A stretch of 64,000 nt of DNA, from contig NZ_CP074373.1 in NCBI RefSeq assembly GCF_021560035.1, positions 3,654,001 through 3,718,000 of the forward strand, in the 5' to 3' direction. The notes beneath the pieces were generated by a model. It had not been told where the DNA came from and ran no database searches. It worked only from the letters and a program-made list of their open reading frames with translations. Shown one piece after another: positions 43,713 through 52,770 of the stretch. The stretch comes from Virgibacillus sp. NKC19-16 (GTDB lineage: Bacteria; Bacillota; Bacilli; Bacillales; Amphibacillaceae). Position 1 is the first letter of the stretch, and every line of letters begins with the position of its first letter. The position numbers were made by a program, and so were the translations under genes.

Positions 43713-43793
43713 GTGACACAATGTCATCTGTTTCTATTTTTATTATAAATGACACGATGTTACATGTCAACGGATTTAATGACACGATGTCAC
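43713..43793 (-). promoter_or_regulatory. Triple TetR operator array
   Basis: GTGACACAATGTCAT (43713-43727), ATGACACGATGTTAC (43749-43763) and ATGACACGATGTCAC (43779-43793): near-palindromes TGACA-nnn-TGTCA spaced 36 and 30 bases centre to centre, roughly three helical turns. Located immediately before the tetR start. Confidence 0.7.
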
Positions 43794-43930
43794 TTCTGTA
43801 GAATGGTTTTTATAGCTTGATACTAGTATAATGAGTACTAGATTACGTGATGGCTCTTTTCATAAGTATTGATGCTTTTAAATCTCCGCAGTTAATATAA
43901 AATGTGACGCAGTGACAATTCTTTTGCAAA

Positions 43931-44085
43931 TGCTGGTTGAGAGTAGGGACTAGCTCCGGAAACACATTTCGCGCACCTTAGGGGGCTGGTGAGCCTCCTC
44001 GTGCTGGCGCACTTCGGTGTCTCACCTAGGCCTTTCCTCCCGCAGGAGTCTTCATGTGTTTCCTCCGCTGATAGTCTGGTTACTA
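43931..44085. repeat. Large palindromic element family E, copy 1
   Basis: GGAAACACAT (43958) / ATGTGTTTCC (44054) arms with GGCTGGTGAGCCTCCTCG and TCCCGCAGGAGTC blocks inside. On the minus strand it reads GACTCCTGCGGGA...GAGGAGGCTCACC, matching copy 2 on plus. Confidence 0.7.
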
Positions 44086-44136
44086 CCGTTAAATTGCATT
44101 AGTAATCAATATTCAAAATATCGAACCACCTCACTA

Positions 44137-44268
44137 GTTCGGGTCAGCGAAGGGCGGTGACTCCTGCGGGAATAGCACGAGTCTGAAGACCCCGCAGCGG
44201 CGGTTTTCCGCGAGGAGGCTGAGGCCGTCGTGCCCTAAGGTCCGCATCCGCCCTTCGCTGACCCGAAC
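44137..44268. repeat. Large palindromic element family E, copy 2
   Basis: 132 bp with 21-bp terminal inverted repeats (left starts GTTCGGGTCAGCGAAGGGCG at 44137, right ends at 44268), interior GACTCCTGCGGGAATAGCAC and CGCGAGGAGGCTGAGG. GC-rich relative to flanks. Resembles the ACTCCTGCGGGA palindromes scattered in many Bacillaceae genomes, as I recall them. Confidence 0.8.
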
Positions 44269-44341
44269 GGCGATTACTGCAAGTACTTAGAAAACAGTAA
44301 TTACTTCGTCTAACAACCTACAAGATAAAGGGGTAATAACA

Positions 44342-45046
44342 GTGCTTAAAAAATGGATTAAAGAATCGAATTATACCGTGATATATACAGGTGCAGGCAT
44401 GTCAACCGAAAGTGGGTTGCCTGATTTTCGCTCGGCAGATAACGGGTTATGGAATAAAAAAGATCCCAGCAAAATCGCCAGCACAACTGCCCTGAACGAC
44501 AATGTCTCTGAATTTATCGCCTTTTACCGGGAGCGTGTCCTTGGCGTGAGAGACTATAAGCCACATAAGGGGCACGAAATTTTGGCTGAATGGGAAAAAC
44601 GGGGTCTGGTTAAGTCCATTATCACCCAAAATGTGGACGGCTTTCATCAGCGTGCAGGCAGCAAGCGGGTGGCAGAGCTTCATGGTACACTTCAGAAACT
44701 AAATTGTCAGTCATGCGCGAGTGTATACAGCAGCGAAGAGTATGTTGACCGAGAATATTATTGCAGCTGCGAGGGTGTGTTACGCCCGTCTATTGTATTA
44801 TTTGGCGAGTCCCTGCCTCGTGACGCCTTCCAATTTGCCTTGAATGAAACGGAAAAATGCGATCTGTTTATCGTGCTGGGATCGTCATTAAGCGTAACGC
44901 CAGCAAACCAGTTCCCCCTCATCGCAAAGGAAAATGGTGCAAAATTAGTTATTGTAAATAGAGACAAAACCGACTTTGATTCTATCGCTGATGAGGTGAT
45001 TAACGACCGGGAAATTGGGGATGTCTTAATGGAACTGGATCAGTAA
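44342..45046 (+). CDS. Sir2-family NAD-dependent protein deacylase
   Basis: Removes acyl groups from lysine using NAD+. 234 residues: GAGMSTESGLPDFR (17-30), TQNVDGFHQRAGS (96-107), catalytic His114 in ELHGT, zinc cysteines C122, C125, C141, C143, and GSSLSVTPANQFP. The second zinc pair is CxC rather than CxxC, and the loop is short. GTG start behind AAGGGG. Convergent with the GT8 gene, 4 bases between stops. Confidence 0.92.
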   Translation: MLKKWIKESNYTVIYTGAGMSTESGLPDFRSADNGLWNKKDPSKIASTTALNDNVSEFIAFYRERVLGVRDYKPHKGHEILAEWEKRGLVKSIITQNVDGFHQRAGSKRVAELHGTLQKLNCQSCASVYSSEEYVDREYYCSCEGVLRPSIVLFGESLPRDAFQFALNETEKCDLFIVLGSSLSVTPANQFPLIAKENGAKLVIVNRDKTDFDSIADEVINDREIGDVLMELDQ

Positions 45047-45050
45047 GGGC

Positions 45051-45860
45051 TTATTCAGTCAAGGCTTCTTTTTCATAATGCTTATAGATGGAATGAAATT
45101 TTCCTGTATAATTTTTATTCCACGGTTTTTTCTTTCCGCGATAGTGAATAAAGCGCGTGTTATGAATAACATAATCAACATCCATCTTCCCACTGCTTAC
45201 CGCTTTATAATACCTGTAATACCTGGGGTCATAATTATAGATGACCTCATCTAGGTTTTTAATATCTTGGGAGTATAAGGCATTAATGATGTCCTGGTCC
45301 GGATAAAGCAGCCGCTTCTTATTTTCCTCTACATAATCGAAAATTTCCTGCTCCTTCATTTTCTCCCTCTGCAGGTCCAGATTCATTAAAAGTACCCCGG
45401 AATTATAATAGGCTTCCATATCATAGGGTTTTAATCTTAATTTATTGATCTCTGTGACGGAAGCAATCTCGTGATAAGCTGCAGCATATAGAGACCCGGA
45501 AATATCCATATCATATAAGGTTCTTATCTCGTTAATCACAAGAATATCCGGGTCGAGGTATAGTATTTTGTCCAGTTCAGATGGCAGAAACTTAAATGCC
45601 AGTAGTCTATAGTACATTTCTTTTGTATAATGCTTCAAAACAGGAGCCCCTTTGAAATAATCATCCGTTACAGTGATTATTTCAAGGCTCTGCCCGTGAT
45701 CCGCGATATATTGATTTATATCTGAAAGTTCCGCTTCTTTCATACTGGAATGCATCAAATATATCGTAAACGCTTCCCCCTCGTTGTTTACAAATAGAGA
45801 ATACAACATTATCTTCAGGGGCTTCATGTAATTTGAATTTAGCGTAACAAGAATATTCAT
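45051..45860 (-). CDS. Glycosyltransferase family 8 protein (GspA-like)
   Basis: Retaining glycosyltransferase using a UDP-sugar. 269 residues: N-terminal NILVTLNSNYMKPLKIMLYSL, metal-binding DxD in YLDPDILVI (about 99-107), YNSGVLLMNLDLQREK and IIHNTRFIHYRGKKKPW-like ending (VIHNTRFIHYRGKKKPW). Close in shape to B. subtilis general stress protein A. ATG 45860 with GGAG 10 bases upstream; an in-frame ATG at 45881 overlaps the upstream gene. Confidence 0.85.
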   Translation of the reverse strand: MNILVTLNSNYMKPLKIMLYSLFVNNEGEAFTIYLMHSSMKEAELSDINQYIADHGQSLEIITVTDDYFKGAPVLKHYTKEMYYRLLAFKFLPSELDKILYLDPDILVINEIRTLYDMDISGSLYAAAYHEIASVTEINKLRLKPYDMEAYYNSGVLLMNLDLQREKMKEQEIFDYVEENKKRLLYPDQDIINALYSQDIKNLDEVIYNYDPRYYRYYKAVSSGKMDVDYVIHNTRFIHYRGKKKPWNKNYTGKFHSIYKHYEKEALTE

Positions 45861-45864
45861 ATCC

Positions 45865-47100
45865 TCACTTCTCCGTATCATTTTTCACAATCTTAACCTG
45901 CTTTAGTGTCCTTCCACCAACTTCTAGTATGGTAAAAGTTAAGTCATTCCTCGTTAGCATTTCTCCCTCCGCCGGAAAAGATCCAAATTCTTTTAACAAA
46001 TAACCTGCAAGCACATCTTCCTCTTCCGGTATTTTGGTATGAAAAAGGGAATTCAACCGATACAGCGGAATTTTACCATCACAAATAATTTCCGTATCTG
46101 TGACTTTTTCTACAAGTGAATCGCTGTTCGAATCCATTTCATCCTCAATCTCCAACCCAATCATGGCTTCAATCACATCCTCATGTGTGAGCACACCTTC
46201 AGTTCCGCCATATTCATCCAAGACAATCGCCATATGCTTTTTATCCTGGGTCATTTTGCGAAAAACCCACTCAATCGAATGAAATTCATAGACAACCATC
46301 GGGTTCATGTCACTAAATGCCTGTAGTGATTCTTTAGGATTCATGGACCACGAAAGCAGGTATTTTGAATGAAAAACACCAACAAGCGTATCCATATCTC
46401 CTTTATAAATCGGGTACCTTGTATACGGATGCTGAATAGCCAGATTTCTTGCCTCTTCATAATCAGCTGTATGCGGAAGTGCTACCAAATTGACACGTGG
46501 TGTTTTCAAGACATCCTTCACATCTAAATTATGAAAATCAAGAACACCTTTAATACGATGCGATTCTTCTTTTTTAAAGATCCCCTCTGTTCTGGCGACA
46601 TCAACCATCGACCGAATTTCCGCTTTGGACACCGAAGCATCCTCTTCCTGTCCCTTAGAAAGCTGTTTGATGATGAATCCTGTAATTCCGTTGAGCAAAA
46701 GGGTCAATGGCTTGAAAATAAACATGACACCTCGTATGACTGGGTACACGATAAATGCGATACGTTCCGGAAACGTTGCAGCCACTGACTTTGGGATCAC
46801 TTCAGAAAAGATAATAATCGTTATGGTCAGAATAGCAGAAGCAAGCGCCACATTAAATCCATACTCAACCGCAACCATGGTAACAAGTGTTGGAAGTACA
46901 ATGTTGGCAACATTGTTACCGATTAGAATAGCCGTAATGAATTCTTCTGGTTTAGACACCACTTTTAAAAGCCTTCCCGCTTTTTTATCCTGATTTTCAG
47001 CCCTTGTCTGAAGCTTCATCTTGTTTGTTGCCGTTAATGCGGTTTCACTGCCTGAAAAGAAAAATGAAACGAATAGTAGTATGATGATCGCTATGATCAC
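45865..47100 (-). CDS. CNNM/CorC-type membrane protein with CBS pair (hemolysin family)
   Basis: 411 residues: DUF21/CNNM membrane domain (about 1-165; FFFSGSETALTATNKMKL, LIGNNVANIVLPTL, IIFSEVIPKSVAATFP), two CBS domains (about 185-310; PRVNLVALP, YTRYPIYKGDMDTLVGVFHSKYLL, LDEYGGTEGVLTHEDVIEAMIGEI-like), and a C-terminal CorC_HlyC domain. Family is tied to Mg2+/Co2+ handling. GTG 47100 with GGAGG 9 bases upstream preferred to the longer reading. The GT8 gene follows at once, overlapping readings. Confidence 0.87.
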   Translation of the reverse strand: MIIAIIILLFVSFFFSGSETALTATNKMKLQTRAENQDKKAGRLLKVVSKPEEFITAILIGNNVANIVLPTLVTMVAVEYGFNVALASAILTITIIIFSEVIPKSVAATFPERIAFIVYPVIRGVMFIFKPLTLLLNGITGFIIKQLSKGQEEDASVSKAEIRSMVDVARTEGIFKKEESHRIKGVLDFHNLDVKDVLKTPRVNLVALPHTADYEEARNLAIQHPYTRYPIYKGDMDTLVGVFHSKYLLSWSMNPKESLQAFSDMNPMVVYEFHSIEWVFRKMTQDKKHMAIVLDEYGGTEGVLTHEDVIEAMIGLEIEDEMDSNSDSLVEKVTDTEIICDGKIPLYRLNSLFHTKIPEEEDVLAGYLLKEFGSFPAEGEMLTRNDLTFTILEVGGRTLKQVKIVKNDTEK

Positions 47101-47258
47101 GAGCGTGTTCCTCCCTGTGTATATCAACCTGAACTTATTTTAGTTTATACTTAATTCCATAATAAATGAGTTTATTGGATGAGAAAAGGAAAAAGTTGTT
47201 TTATGCTGGGACAGGTTCCTTTTCCCAGTGGGGGCTTGGGACCGGAATCTCAGTAAAC

Positions 47259-47389
47259 CCGAAGCTCGAGCGTTGAATGCCGAAGCCCTAGTGCCGAGAG
47301 CCGATGTCCACCGTATGAAAGCCGAACCGGAGTGCGCGAATGCCGAACGCGAGACCGCGAAGCCGAACAGGCGCCGTCGGAATCCCGAA
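47259..47389. repeat. 21-bp tandem array, inverted relative to 38230 (7 units)
   Basis: CCGAA/CCGAT at 47259, 47280, 47301, 47322, 47343, 47363 and 47385, 21-bp phase; on the minus strand each unit starts TTCGG(C/G), e.g. TTCGGCATTCGCGCACTCCG. Same consensus head as the array at 38230. Between the CNNM gene and arsC; no gene seen. Confidence 0.8.
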
Positions 47390-47487
47390 CCAACCGTACC
47401 AATCTCACATTACAATGTTATGTCCTCTGCTGGTCCAAGGAGTGGTTAAACGGAGGTCGCCATGAAAACATAAAACTGGACCCGTTA

Positions 47488-47907
47488 TTATTCCCCAGAC
47501 TTCGCAAATCGCTTAATCCGCTCGCCAATCTCATCACGCACGCGCTGGAATACCTGCCATTTTTCCTCATCAGTTCCCTCTGCCTTTGCAGGATCCTCAA
47601 ATCCCCAATGATCCCGCTTCACTTGAGGTGGGGTCGTCGGGCATCGATCAGCGGCATCCGCACATAGCGTGACAGCTAACGTCGCATTATTTAAAACTTC
47701 TGCATCAATCGTTTCTGATTTTTGATCGGAAATATCAATGCTCACTTCTCGCATCGCTTTCACTGCATTTGGATTCAAGCCATGCGCCTCAATGCCTGCA
47801 CTTCTAACTTCCCAGTCCTCCCCCAGATACCTTTTCGCCCATCCTTCAGCCATTTGACTTCTGCAGGAATTACCAGTACATAGGAAGTAGATTGTTTTTT
47901 TAGCCAT
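47488..47907 (-). CDS. arsC: Thioredoxin-coupled arsenate reductase ArsC
   Basis: Reduces arsenate to arsenite through a cysteine relay. 139 residues, low-molecular-weight phosphatase fold: P-loop C10-TGNSC15-RS, and the relay cysteines Cys82 and Cys89 (LCADAADRC), followed by [11 protein letters not shown]. This is the Bacillus/Staphylococcus pI258 type. Last gene of arsRBC. Confidence 0.95.
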   Translation of the reverse strand: MAKKTIYFLCTGNSCRSQMAEGWAKRYLGEDWEVRSAGIEAHGLNPNAVKAMREVSIDISDQKSETIDAEVLNNATLAVTLCADAADRCPTTPPQVKRDHWGFEDPAKAEGTDEEKWQVFQRVRDEIGERIKRFAKSGE

Positions 47908-47923
47908 AATATATTCTCCTTTT

Positions 47924-49228
47924 TTACATAAATAATAAAGTCAGATACAACCCGAAAAGTGTGATGACCAAGATCGGCACTGTTAAAACAATACCTATTT
48001 TAAAATACGTTCCCCACCTTATCTTAACACCTTTTTGTGATAAAACATGGAGCCATACTAACGTAGCGAGAGACCCGATTGGGGTAATCTTCGGTCCCAG
48101 GTCAGATCCAACCACGTTCGCATAGACAAGCGCCTCACGAATGGCACCGGACGTATCCGTTTCAGCGATCGCCAGTGCATCAATCATAACGGTTGGCATG
48201 TTGTTCATAATGGATGATAGAAAGGCCGCAATGAACCCCATCGCCATCGTAGCGACGAACAAACCCTGCTCCGCTGCTGCTTGAATAACGGTAGCTAACG
48301 TATCTGTAAGCCCGGCATTTCCCAAGCCGTAGACAACGACATACATCCCAATAGAGAAAAATACAATATTCCACGGCGCTCCTTTAATTACCGCTTTCGT
48401 GTCAACAGCCTGACTCTTCCTCGCCATCATGATAAAGAATATCGCTACAACTCCGGCAACAATTGAGACAGGTAGATGGATGAATTCACTGACAAAGTAC
48501 CCAACAAGCAATACACCAAGCACATACCAGGAAAGGCGGAACATTTGCCGGTCCCTAATCGCGTCTTCCGGTTCATGTAATTTCCCTAAATCATACGTTT
48601 TCGGGATACTTTTGCGAAAATAAATAAATAATACGAGAATCGTTGCTGTCAATGAGAAGAGATTCGGAATAATCATGCGCGATGCGTATTCCACAAATCC
48701 AATATCAAAAAAGTCTGCTGATACAATATTAACAAGGTTACTCACCACAAACGGCAGGGACGTGGTATCTGCAATAAACCCACTTGCCATGATGAATGGA
48801 AAGACCATTTTCTCACTGAAATTTAAATTGCGGACCATCGCGAGCACAATCGGTGTAAGGATCAACGCCGCCCCGTCATTTGCAAAAAAGGCAGCAACAA
48901 CCGCGCCTAAGATACTTATGTAGACAAACATTTTTACACCATTGCCATTTGCAATTCTTGCCATATGAAGTGCGGCCCACTCAAATAATCCAATTTCATC
49001 TAAAATTAGTGAAATCAGGATAATCGCAACAAAAGCAAGCGTCGCATTCCACACAATCCCGGTTACTTCCATGACATCATTAAAATTCACAACACCTACG
49101 AGTAAGGCGACAACAGCACCGCCAATTGCGGACCAGCCAATTGATAATCCCCTCGGCTGCCAAATAACGAGGATTAATGTTACTAAGAAAATAAAAACTG
49201 CTAATGCTACTGATAAAGACAAAACCAT
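47924..49228 (-). CDS. arsB: Arsenite efflux pump ArsB
   Basis: Arsenite/H+ exporter of the ion-transporter superfamily. 434 residues, about 12 transmembrane helices, with paired half-site motifs [22 protein letters not shown] and [19 protein letters not shown], and [17 protein letters not shown] at the end. ATG 49228 has GGGGG only 3 bases upstream; a TTG two codons later is better spaced. Between arsR and arsC. Confidence 0.95.
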   Translation of the reverse strand: MVLSLSVALAVFIFLVTLILVIWQPRGLSIGWSAIGGAVVALLVGVVNFNDVMEVTGIVWNATLAFVAIILISLILDEIGLFEWAALHMARIANGNGVKMFVYISILGAVVAAFFANDGAALILTPIVLAMVRNLNFSEKMVFPFIMASGFIADTTSLPFVVSNLVNIVSADFFDIGFVEYASRMIIPNLFSLTATILVLFIYFRKSIPKTYDLGKLHEPEDAIRDRQMFRLSWYVLGVLLVGYFVSEFIHLPVSIVAGVVAIFFIMMARKSQAVDTKAVIKGAPWNIVFFSIGMYVVVYGLGNAGLTDTLATVIQAAAEQGLFVATMAMGFIAAFLSSIMNNMPTVMIDALAIAETDTSGAIREALVYANVVGSDLGPKITPIGSLATLVWLHVLSQKGVKIRWGTYFKIGIVLTVPILVITLFGLYLTLLFM

Positions 49229-49239
49229 TTACCCCCAAT

Positions 49240-49563
49240 TTAACAACATGAAATTCCTTGTATTTTATGTGCCTGACTCGGCAGTTGCTGAAGAAGCTCT
49301 TGAACAAACGGATAAAACTTATTATTGTTATTGATGGAGTAAAAAATCCATTGTCCTCTCCTGTCTTCTTTTACCAATCCAATATCTTTTAATTTACGGA
49401 GATGTTGACTAATGGACGGTTGACTCATATTAAAAATCTCCACAAATTCACAAACACAGCATTCCTGAGTTGTAAGTATTTTCATCATTGTTAAGCGCGT
49501 TTTATCTCCTAATAATTTCAGAATTATTGCTGCCTGATCTATTTCAATTTCCGTTTTTAGCAT
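49240..49563 (-). CDS. arsR: Arsenic-responsive repressor ArsR
   Basis: 107 residues, winged-helix ArsR/SmtB. HTH SQPSISQHLRKLKDIGLV with the metal site ECCVCEFVEIF (C-V-C in the recognition region, as in ars operon regulators) and a C-terminal Cys-Cys pair (GISCC). Releases DNA on binding As(III). ATG 49563 with GGAGG 8 bases upstream. Leads the arsRBC operon. Confidence 0.93.
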   Translation of the reverse strand: MLKTEIEIDQAAIILKLLGDKTRLTMMKILTTQECCVCEFVEIFNMSQPSISQHLRKLKDIGLVKEDRRGQWIFYSINNNNKFYPFVQELLQQLPSQAHKIQGISCC

Positions 49564-49593
49564 GATGAACACCTCCATTTTACGATTATAATC

Positions 49594-49613
49594 ATATAAG
49601 AATGTACTTATAT
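49594..49613 (-). promoter_or_regulatory. ArsR operator
   Basis: Inverted repeat ATATAAG-AATGTA-CTTATAT, 30 bases before the arsR start, where ArsR binding sites normally lie. Confidence 0.65.
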
Positions 49614-49691
49614 ATTCAAGCAAAAAACTTTGGATTTTATGTAAATCTTTCTATAATGATTACACAAGTTTCGATCAAGGAGAGCGATCAC

Positions 49692-49895
49692 ATGGTCATT
49701 AAAAATTCGGGAACTTTAAGCAAAGACTATTTCACTTCCTATTTGAAATTAAGAATGAATGCCAATAATTTAAGCTTCGTTCAGGCCAAAAATGCTACGT
49801 TTGAACAATTTTTTCAATCAGATAAAGACCGTTACGGAAAATCCACGTACAAAAGCTTCCTACAGGCGTGTGAGGCATTGGAAGAAGAACAATAA
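49692..49895 (+). CDS. Hypothetical protein, 67 aa
   Basis: MVIKNSGTLSKDYFTSYLKLR, NANNLSFVQAKNATFEQFFQSD, KSTYKSFLQACEALEEEQ: helical, probably cytoplasmic. AAGGAGAG precedes ATG 49692. No family recognised; length suggests a small DNA- or protein-binding helper. Confidence 0.55.
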   Translation: MVIKNSGTLSKDYFTSYLKLRMNANNLSFVQAKNATFEQFFQSDKDRYGKSTYKSFLQACEALEEEQ

Positions 49896-49977
49896 AATGG
49901 ATGCTGCTACCTCGTATAGTTGTGTATGCGCAAGCGAAAAATAAGAGATATCCTTTTGCAAAGGAGGATCATATCTT

Positions 49978-50196
49978 ATGGACAAAGCACAAGCACAGGA
50001 AATACTCAACGCACATGCATTGATTAACGTCAATTACCACGGCATCCCGGTTTATATACAGGAACTCCATGCCAATAATGAAGCAGCAACGGTTTTTCCA
50101 CTTGATGAAATGGATCATGAACAGGAAGTGGATTTGGATGGGCTACGAGAAGTGAAGCTAGGAAATGTAAATAAGGCACAAATAGGGCATAATTAG
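49978..50196 (+). CDS. sspH: Small acid-soluble spore protein, H type (SspH family)
   Basis: 72 residues; MDKAQAQEILNAHALINVNYHGIPV, YIQELHANNEAATVF follow the SASP-H (SspH) pattern, minor DNA- or spore-core-associated proteins made in the forespore. The C-terminal tail is longer than in B. subtilis SspH. AAAGGAGG precedes the ATG. Expected control by sigma-G or sigma-F; I did not find a confident promoter. Confidence 0.82.
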   Translation: MDKAQAQEILNAHALINVNYHGIPVYIQELHANNEAATVFPLDEMDHEQEVDLDGLREVKLGNVNKAQIGHN

Positions 50197-50255
50197 AGAA
50201 CAAATAAGGCCCCATTAGAGAACGGACAAGGAATTATGTTTAAATTCTTGCCAAA

Positions 50256-50285
50256 AATTCAACCCAACCGATCCATCCGGTTGGG
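50256..50285 (-). terminator. Terminator of the coiled-coil gene
   Basis: CCCAACCG / CGGTTGGG stem; on minus followed by TTGAATTTTTG. Confidence 0.7.
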
Positions 50286-50293
50286 TCTCTCTT

Positions 50294-51010
50294 CTAATCC
50301 GAGTCCTTTTCCTGCTTCCTTTTCGTCATAAAAAATGTCACCGGCTGATCCGATCCGCTCATTAATTGGTCTACATAAGAAGATGTCAGATGATAACCAT
50401 CCTCCATTTTTTCCGCCAAAAAAATGGTTCGTTCGAAAAGAATGGAGCGAAAATGATCGAGCTGCCTCACGACTTTCTCCATTAACGCTTCCTGATTTTC
50501 CAGTCGGCTTAACACTTCTTCATTGCTATTTTCCTGATTTGCAATTTCCTCTGCCATCTGTTTTTGCAGGGCGGTCTGTTCATCCATTTTCGTGAAAAGT
50601 TGCTCGTTTGCCAGCCCATATGTTTCCAGCTGATTTTCAACCGCTTGCTGCGACTGCCGCAACTGATCTATCCGCCTCGTAAATTCCTGCTCGGATACAT
50701 TTTCATTTTCTAATTTTTGTAATCGCTCCAACAATTGACTCTCCAGCTTCTCCTGCTGGAAATTCATTTCCTTCAGTTCATGCAACCGGCTGCCGACTTC
50801 CTGCCATCTGTCCGCCTGCACGATTCCCTGCTGCTGGTGCAGATCTTTCAGTCCATGGAACGAGCGATGTAATGACACATTTACTTTTTGCTGCTCCTCA
50901 ATCATTTCAGCCATATGGTTTCGTATGAAAATACCCTGATTTGGTTCATGAATCGCGGTATTATTTTTAAAAATATCCGTATGATTATCCTGATTGATAT
51001 ACAATCCCAT
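50294..51010 (-). CDS. Coiled-coil protein, unknown function
   Basis: 238 residues, Gln/Glu/Leu-rich heptads from about 30 to 195 (EEQQKVNVSLHRSFHGLKDL, LLERLQKLENENVSEQEF, LSRLENQEALMEKVVRQL), then a short beta-like tail (MEDGYHLTSSYVDQLMSGSDQPV). No signal or membrane segment. Related in style to structural spore or stress coiled-coil proteins; not otherwise recognisable. ATG 51010, GGAG 11 bases upstream. Confidence 0.65.
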   Translation of the reverse strand: MGLYINQDNHTDIFKNNTAIHEPNQGIFIRNHMAEMIEEQQKVNVSLHRSFHGLKDLHQQQGIVQADRWQEVGSRLHELKEMNFQQEKLESQLLERLQKLENENVSEQEFTRRIDQLRQSQQAVENQLETYGLANEQLFTKMDEQTALQKQMAEEIANQENSNEEVLSRLENQEALMEKVVRQLDHFRSILFERTIFLAEKMEDGYHLTSSYVDQLMSGSDQPVTFFMTKRKQEKDSD

Positions 51011-51127
51011 TTTACATAACACTCCTTACCTGCATTACTGCTACTATTCTATGCATTTTCTGGGTATATGGGACAATTGCACAGATCCGTTTCTAATAAA
51101 AAGACTTGCATGATTCTTCATGTATGT

Positions 51128-51160
51128 ATATAATGTGCATATAGTATATATACATTATAT
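51128..51160 (+). promoter_or_regulatory. Inverted repeat upstream of the GntR-ABC operon
   Basis: ATATAATGT (51128-51136) / ACATTATAT (51152-51160), a 9-bp perfect inverted repeat over the promoter region of an operon that includes a YtrA-type GntR repressor; probable operator. Confidence 0.6.
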
Positions 51161-51191
51161 GAGGGTTAAGAGCGAGAGGAGAAGTGTGCAA

Positions 51192-51497
51192 ATGGCAGCC
51201 ACAGAAAAAACACCTAATCCAGCAAAACGCTGGAGTATAACTATTGGCATATTTATAATTGTCCAATTGATCTTCATCGCCATTGATGGCACTTTTCTGG
51301 AGCCAAACATTAACGATAGTGACAATTTTGTTGCCAGCCTGGGGAGATCGATTTTAGGCTCAAAGCTTTTTACAGAATGGATTAGCCCTTACTCTTATCC
51401 GCTTTTTAATTTGTGGATGACACTGCATGTTATTGCTATATTGGGTCAAGCCGTACAGGACATTTTTTCAAAATATAAACAAAGAGTACAGTTGTGA
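51192..51497 (+). CDS. YfzA-like small membrane protein
   Basis: 101 residues: an N-terminal helix WSITIGIFIIVQLIFIAIDG, an extracellular loop (TFLEPNINDSDNF, ILGSKLFTEWISPYSYPLFNL) and a second helix MTLHVIAILGQAVQDIF. It resembles the YfzA family of Bacillus. ATG 51192 with AGGAG 10 bases upstream. First gene of the GntR-ABC operon, so it probably belongs to the transport module. Confidence 0.6.
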   Translation: MAATEKTPNPAKRWSITIGIFIIVQLIFIAIDGTFLEPNINDSDNFVASLGRSILGSKLFTEWISPYSYPLFNLWMTLHVIAILGQAVQDIFSKYKQRVQL

Positions 51498-51504
51498 GGT
51501 TATT

Positions 51505-51882
51505 ATGGACATCATTTTATCGAATTCTTCACAGGAGCCGATTTACCTGCAGATTAAAAATCAAATAAAACAAAGCATTTTACGCAATGAAATGAATGAG
51601 GGCGATGCGCTACCGTCCATGCGGCGTCTTGCCCAGGATCTGCGCATCAGCGTGATTACGACAAAACGAGCGTATGAGGAGCTGGAGAGGGAAGGATTTA
51701 TCACATCCTTTGTTGGCAAGGGGTCGTTTGTAGCAGGACAGAGCAATGATCTGATGCAAGAAAAGCGTCTCAAGATAGTGGAAGAGGGGCTGGCTGAGAT
51801 TGTTGCAGAAAGCAGGAATTTGAATATCTCCTTAAACCAACTGCAAGAATTACTGGCAATGCTTTATGAGGAGGGAAAGTAG
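51505..51882 (+). CDS. GntR-family regulator, YtrA subfamily
   Basis: 125 residues: winged-helix YLQIKNQIKQSILRNEMNEGDALPSMR, RISVITTKRAYEELEREGFI, GKGSFVAG, plus a short helical dimer tail as in YtrA regulators that repress ABC operons in response to cell-wall-active agents. ATG 51505 follows GTGAGG. Ends one base into the next start (TAGTG). Confidence 0.88.
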   Translation: MDIILSNSSQEPIYLQIKNQIKQSILRNEMNEGDALPSMRRLAQDLRISVITTKRAYEELEREGFITSFVGKGSFVAGQSNDLMQEKRLKIVEEGLAEIVAESRNLNISLNQLQELLAMLYEEGK

Positions 51883-52739
51883 TGGAAGACATAGTAACAC
51901 TCAAAAAAGTGAATAAAGCATATAAAGACTTTGCAATAAAAGATGTTTCTTTTTCCGTAAAAAAAGGATTTATTACTGGCTTTATCGGTCCAAATGGAGC
52001 TGGAAAGACGACAACAATTAAGCTGATGCTCGACCTCCTTCAAGCGGACTCGGGCACAGTAACCGTGTTTGGTAAAGGATACGAGACACATATGAATGAA
52101 ATCAAGCAGCGGATTGGTTTTGTTTACGCTGATCATCAATTGTATGAGCATTTGACGATTGAAAAGATGAAGCGGATCATCGCATCTTTTTATACGAATT
52201 GGGATGATCAGGTGTTTGCCACATACATGGAACGCCTCGGTATTCCTTGGAAGCGCAAGATTGGCCATCTATCGAAAGGGATGCAAACGAAGCTGTCCAT
52301 TGCGATTGCCTTGTCTCACCATGCGGATTTAATTATTTTGGATGAACCGACGTCAGGATTGGATCCGATGAGCCGCAGGGAAATTCTAGCTATATTAGCG
52401 GAAATCATTCAAGACGAGGAGAAATCGGTCTTTTTCTCCACACATATCACGACAGACCTGGAGCAAATCGCCGACTATATCACATTTATTAACAATGGAG
52501 AGATTGTATTCAGTGAGAATAAGGAAACCATCATGGAGCAGCATTACATGGTTCGTGGGGCGAAGGAACTGTTAGATGCAGATATTCGCAAGTTGTTTCT
52601 TCAAGTACGTGCGACGCCCTTCGGATTTGAGGCCCTTACGAATCAAGAGGAGGACGTCAGGCGCTTGATGGGCGAGTATGTCGTGATAGAGCGAGCTTCA
52701 TTAGAGGACATCATGGTGTACACCGCGGGAAAAGTCTAA
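51882..52739 (+). CDS. ABC transporter ATPase (YtrB-like)
   Basis: 285 residues: Walker A GPNGAGKTT (about 36-44), signature LSKGMQTKL, Walker B LIILDEPTSGLD and H-loop FFSTHITTDLEQIADYI, then a C-terminal regulatory beta domain. GTG start overlaps the gntR stop, GAGGAGGG upstream. Works with the permease at 53624 and, before its lesion, a second ATPase. Confidence 0.9.
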   Translation: MEDIVTLKKVNKAYKDFAIKDVSFSVKKGFITGFIGPNGAGKTTTIKLMLDLLQADSGTVTVFGKGYETHMNEIKQRIGFVYADHQLYEHLTIEKMKRIIASFYTNWDDQVFATYMERLGIPWKRKIGHLSKGMQTKLSIAIALSHHADLIILDEPTSGLDPMSRREILAILAEIIQDEEKSVFFSTHITTDLEQIADYITFINNGEIVFSENKETIMEQHYMVRGAKELLDADIRKLFLQVRATPFGFEALTNQEEDVRRLMGEYVVIERASLEDIMVYTAGKV

Positions 52740-52770
52740 GACGAAATGACAAAAGGGAAGGAGAATGAAT

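Noticed and set aside
47228-47449. A 73-codon reading across the second array
   Set aside because: Repeat-driven, no start signal, repeats PNAE-like units only because the period is 21 bp.
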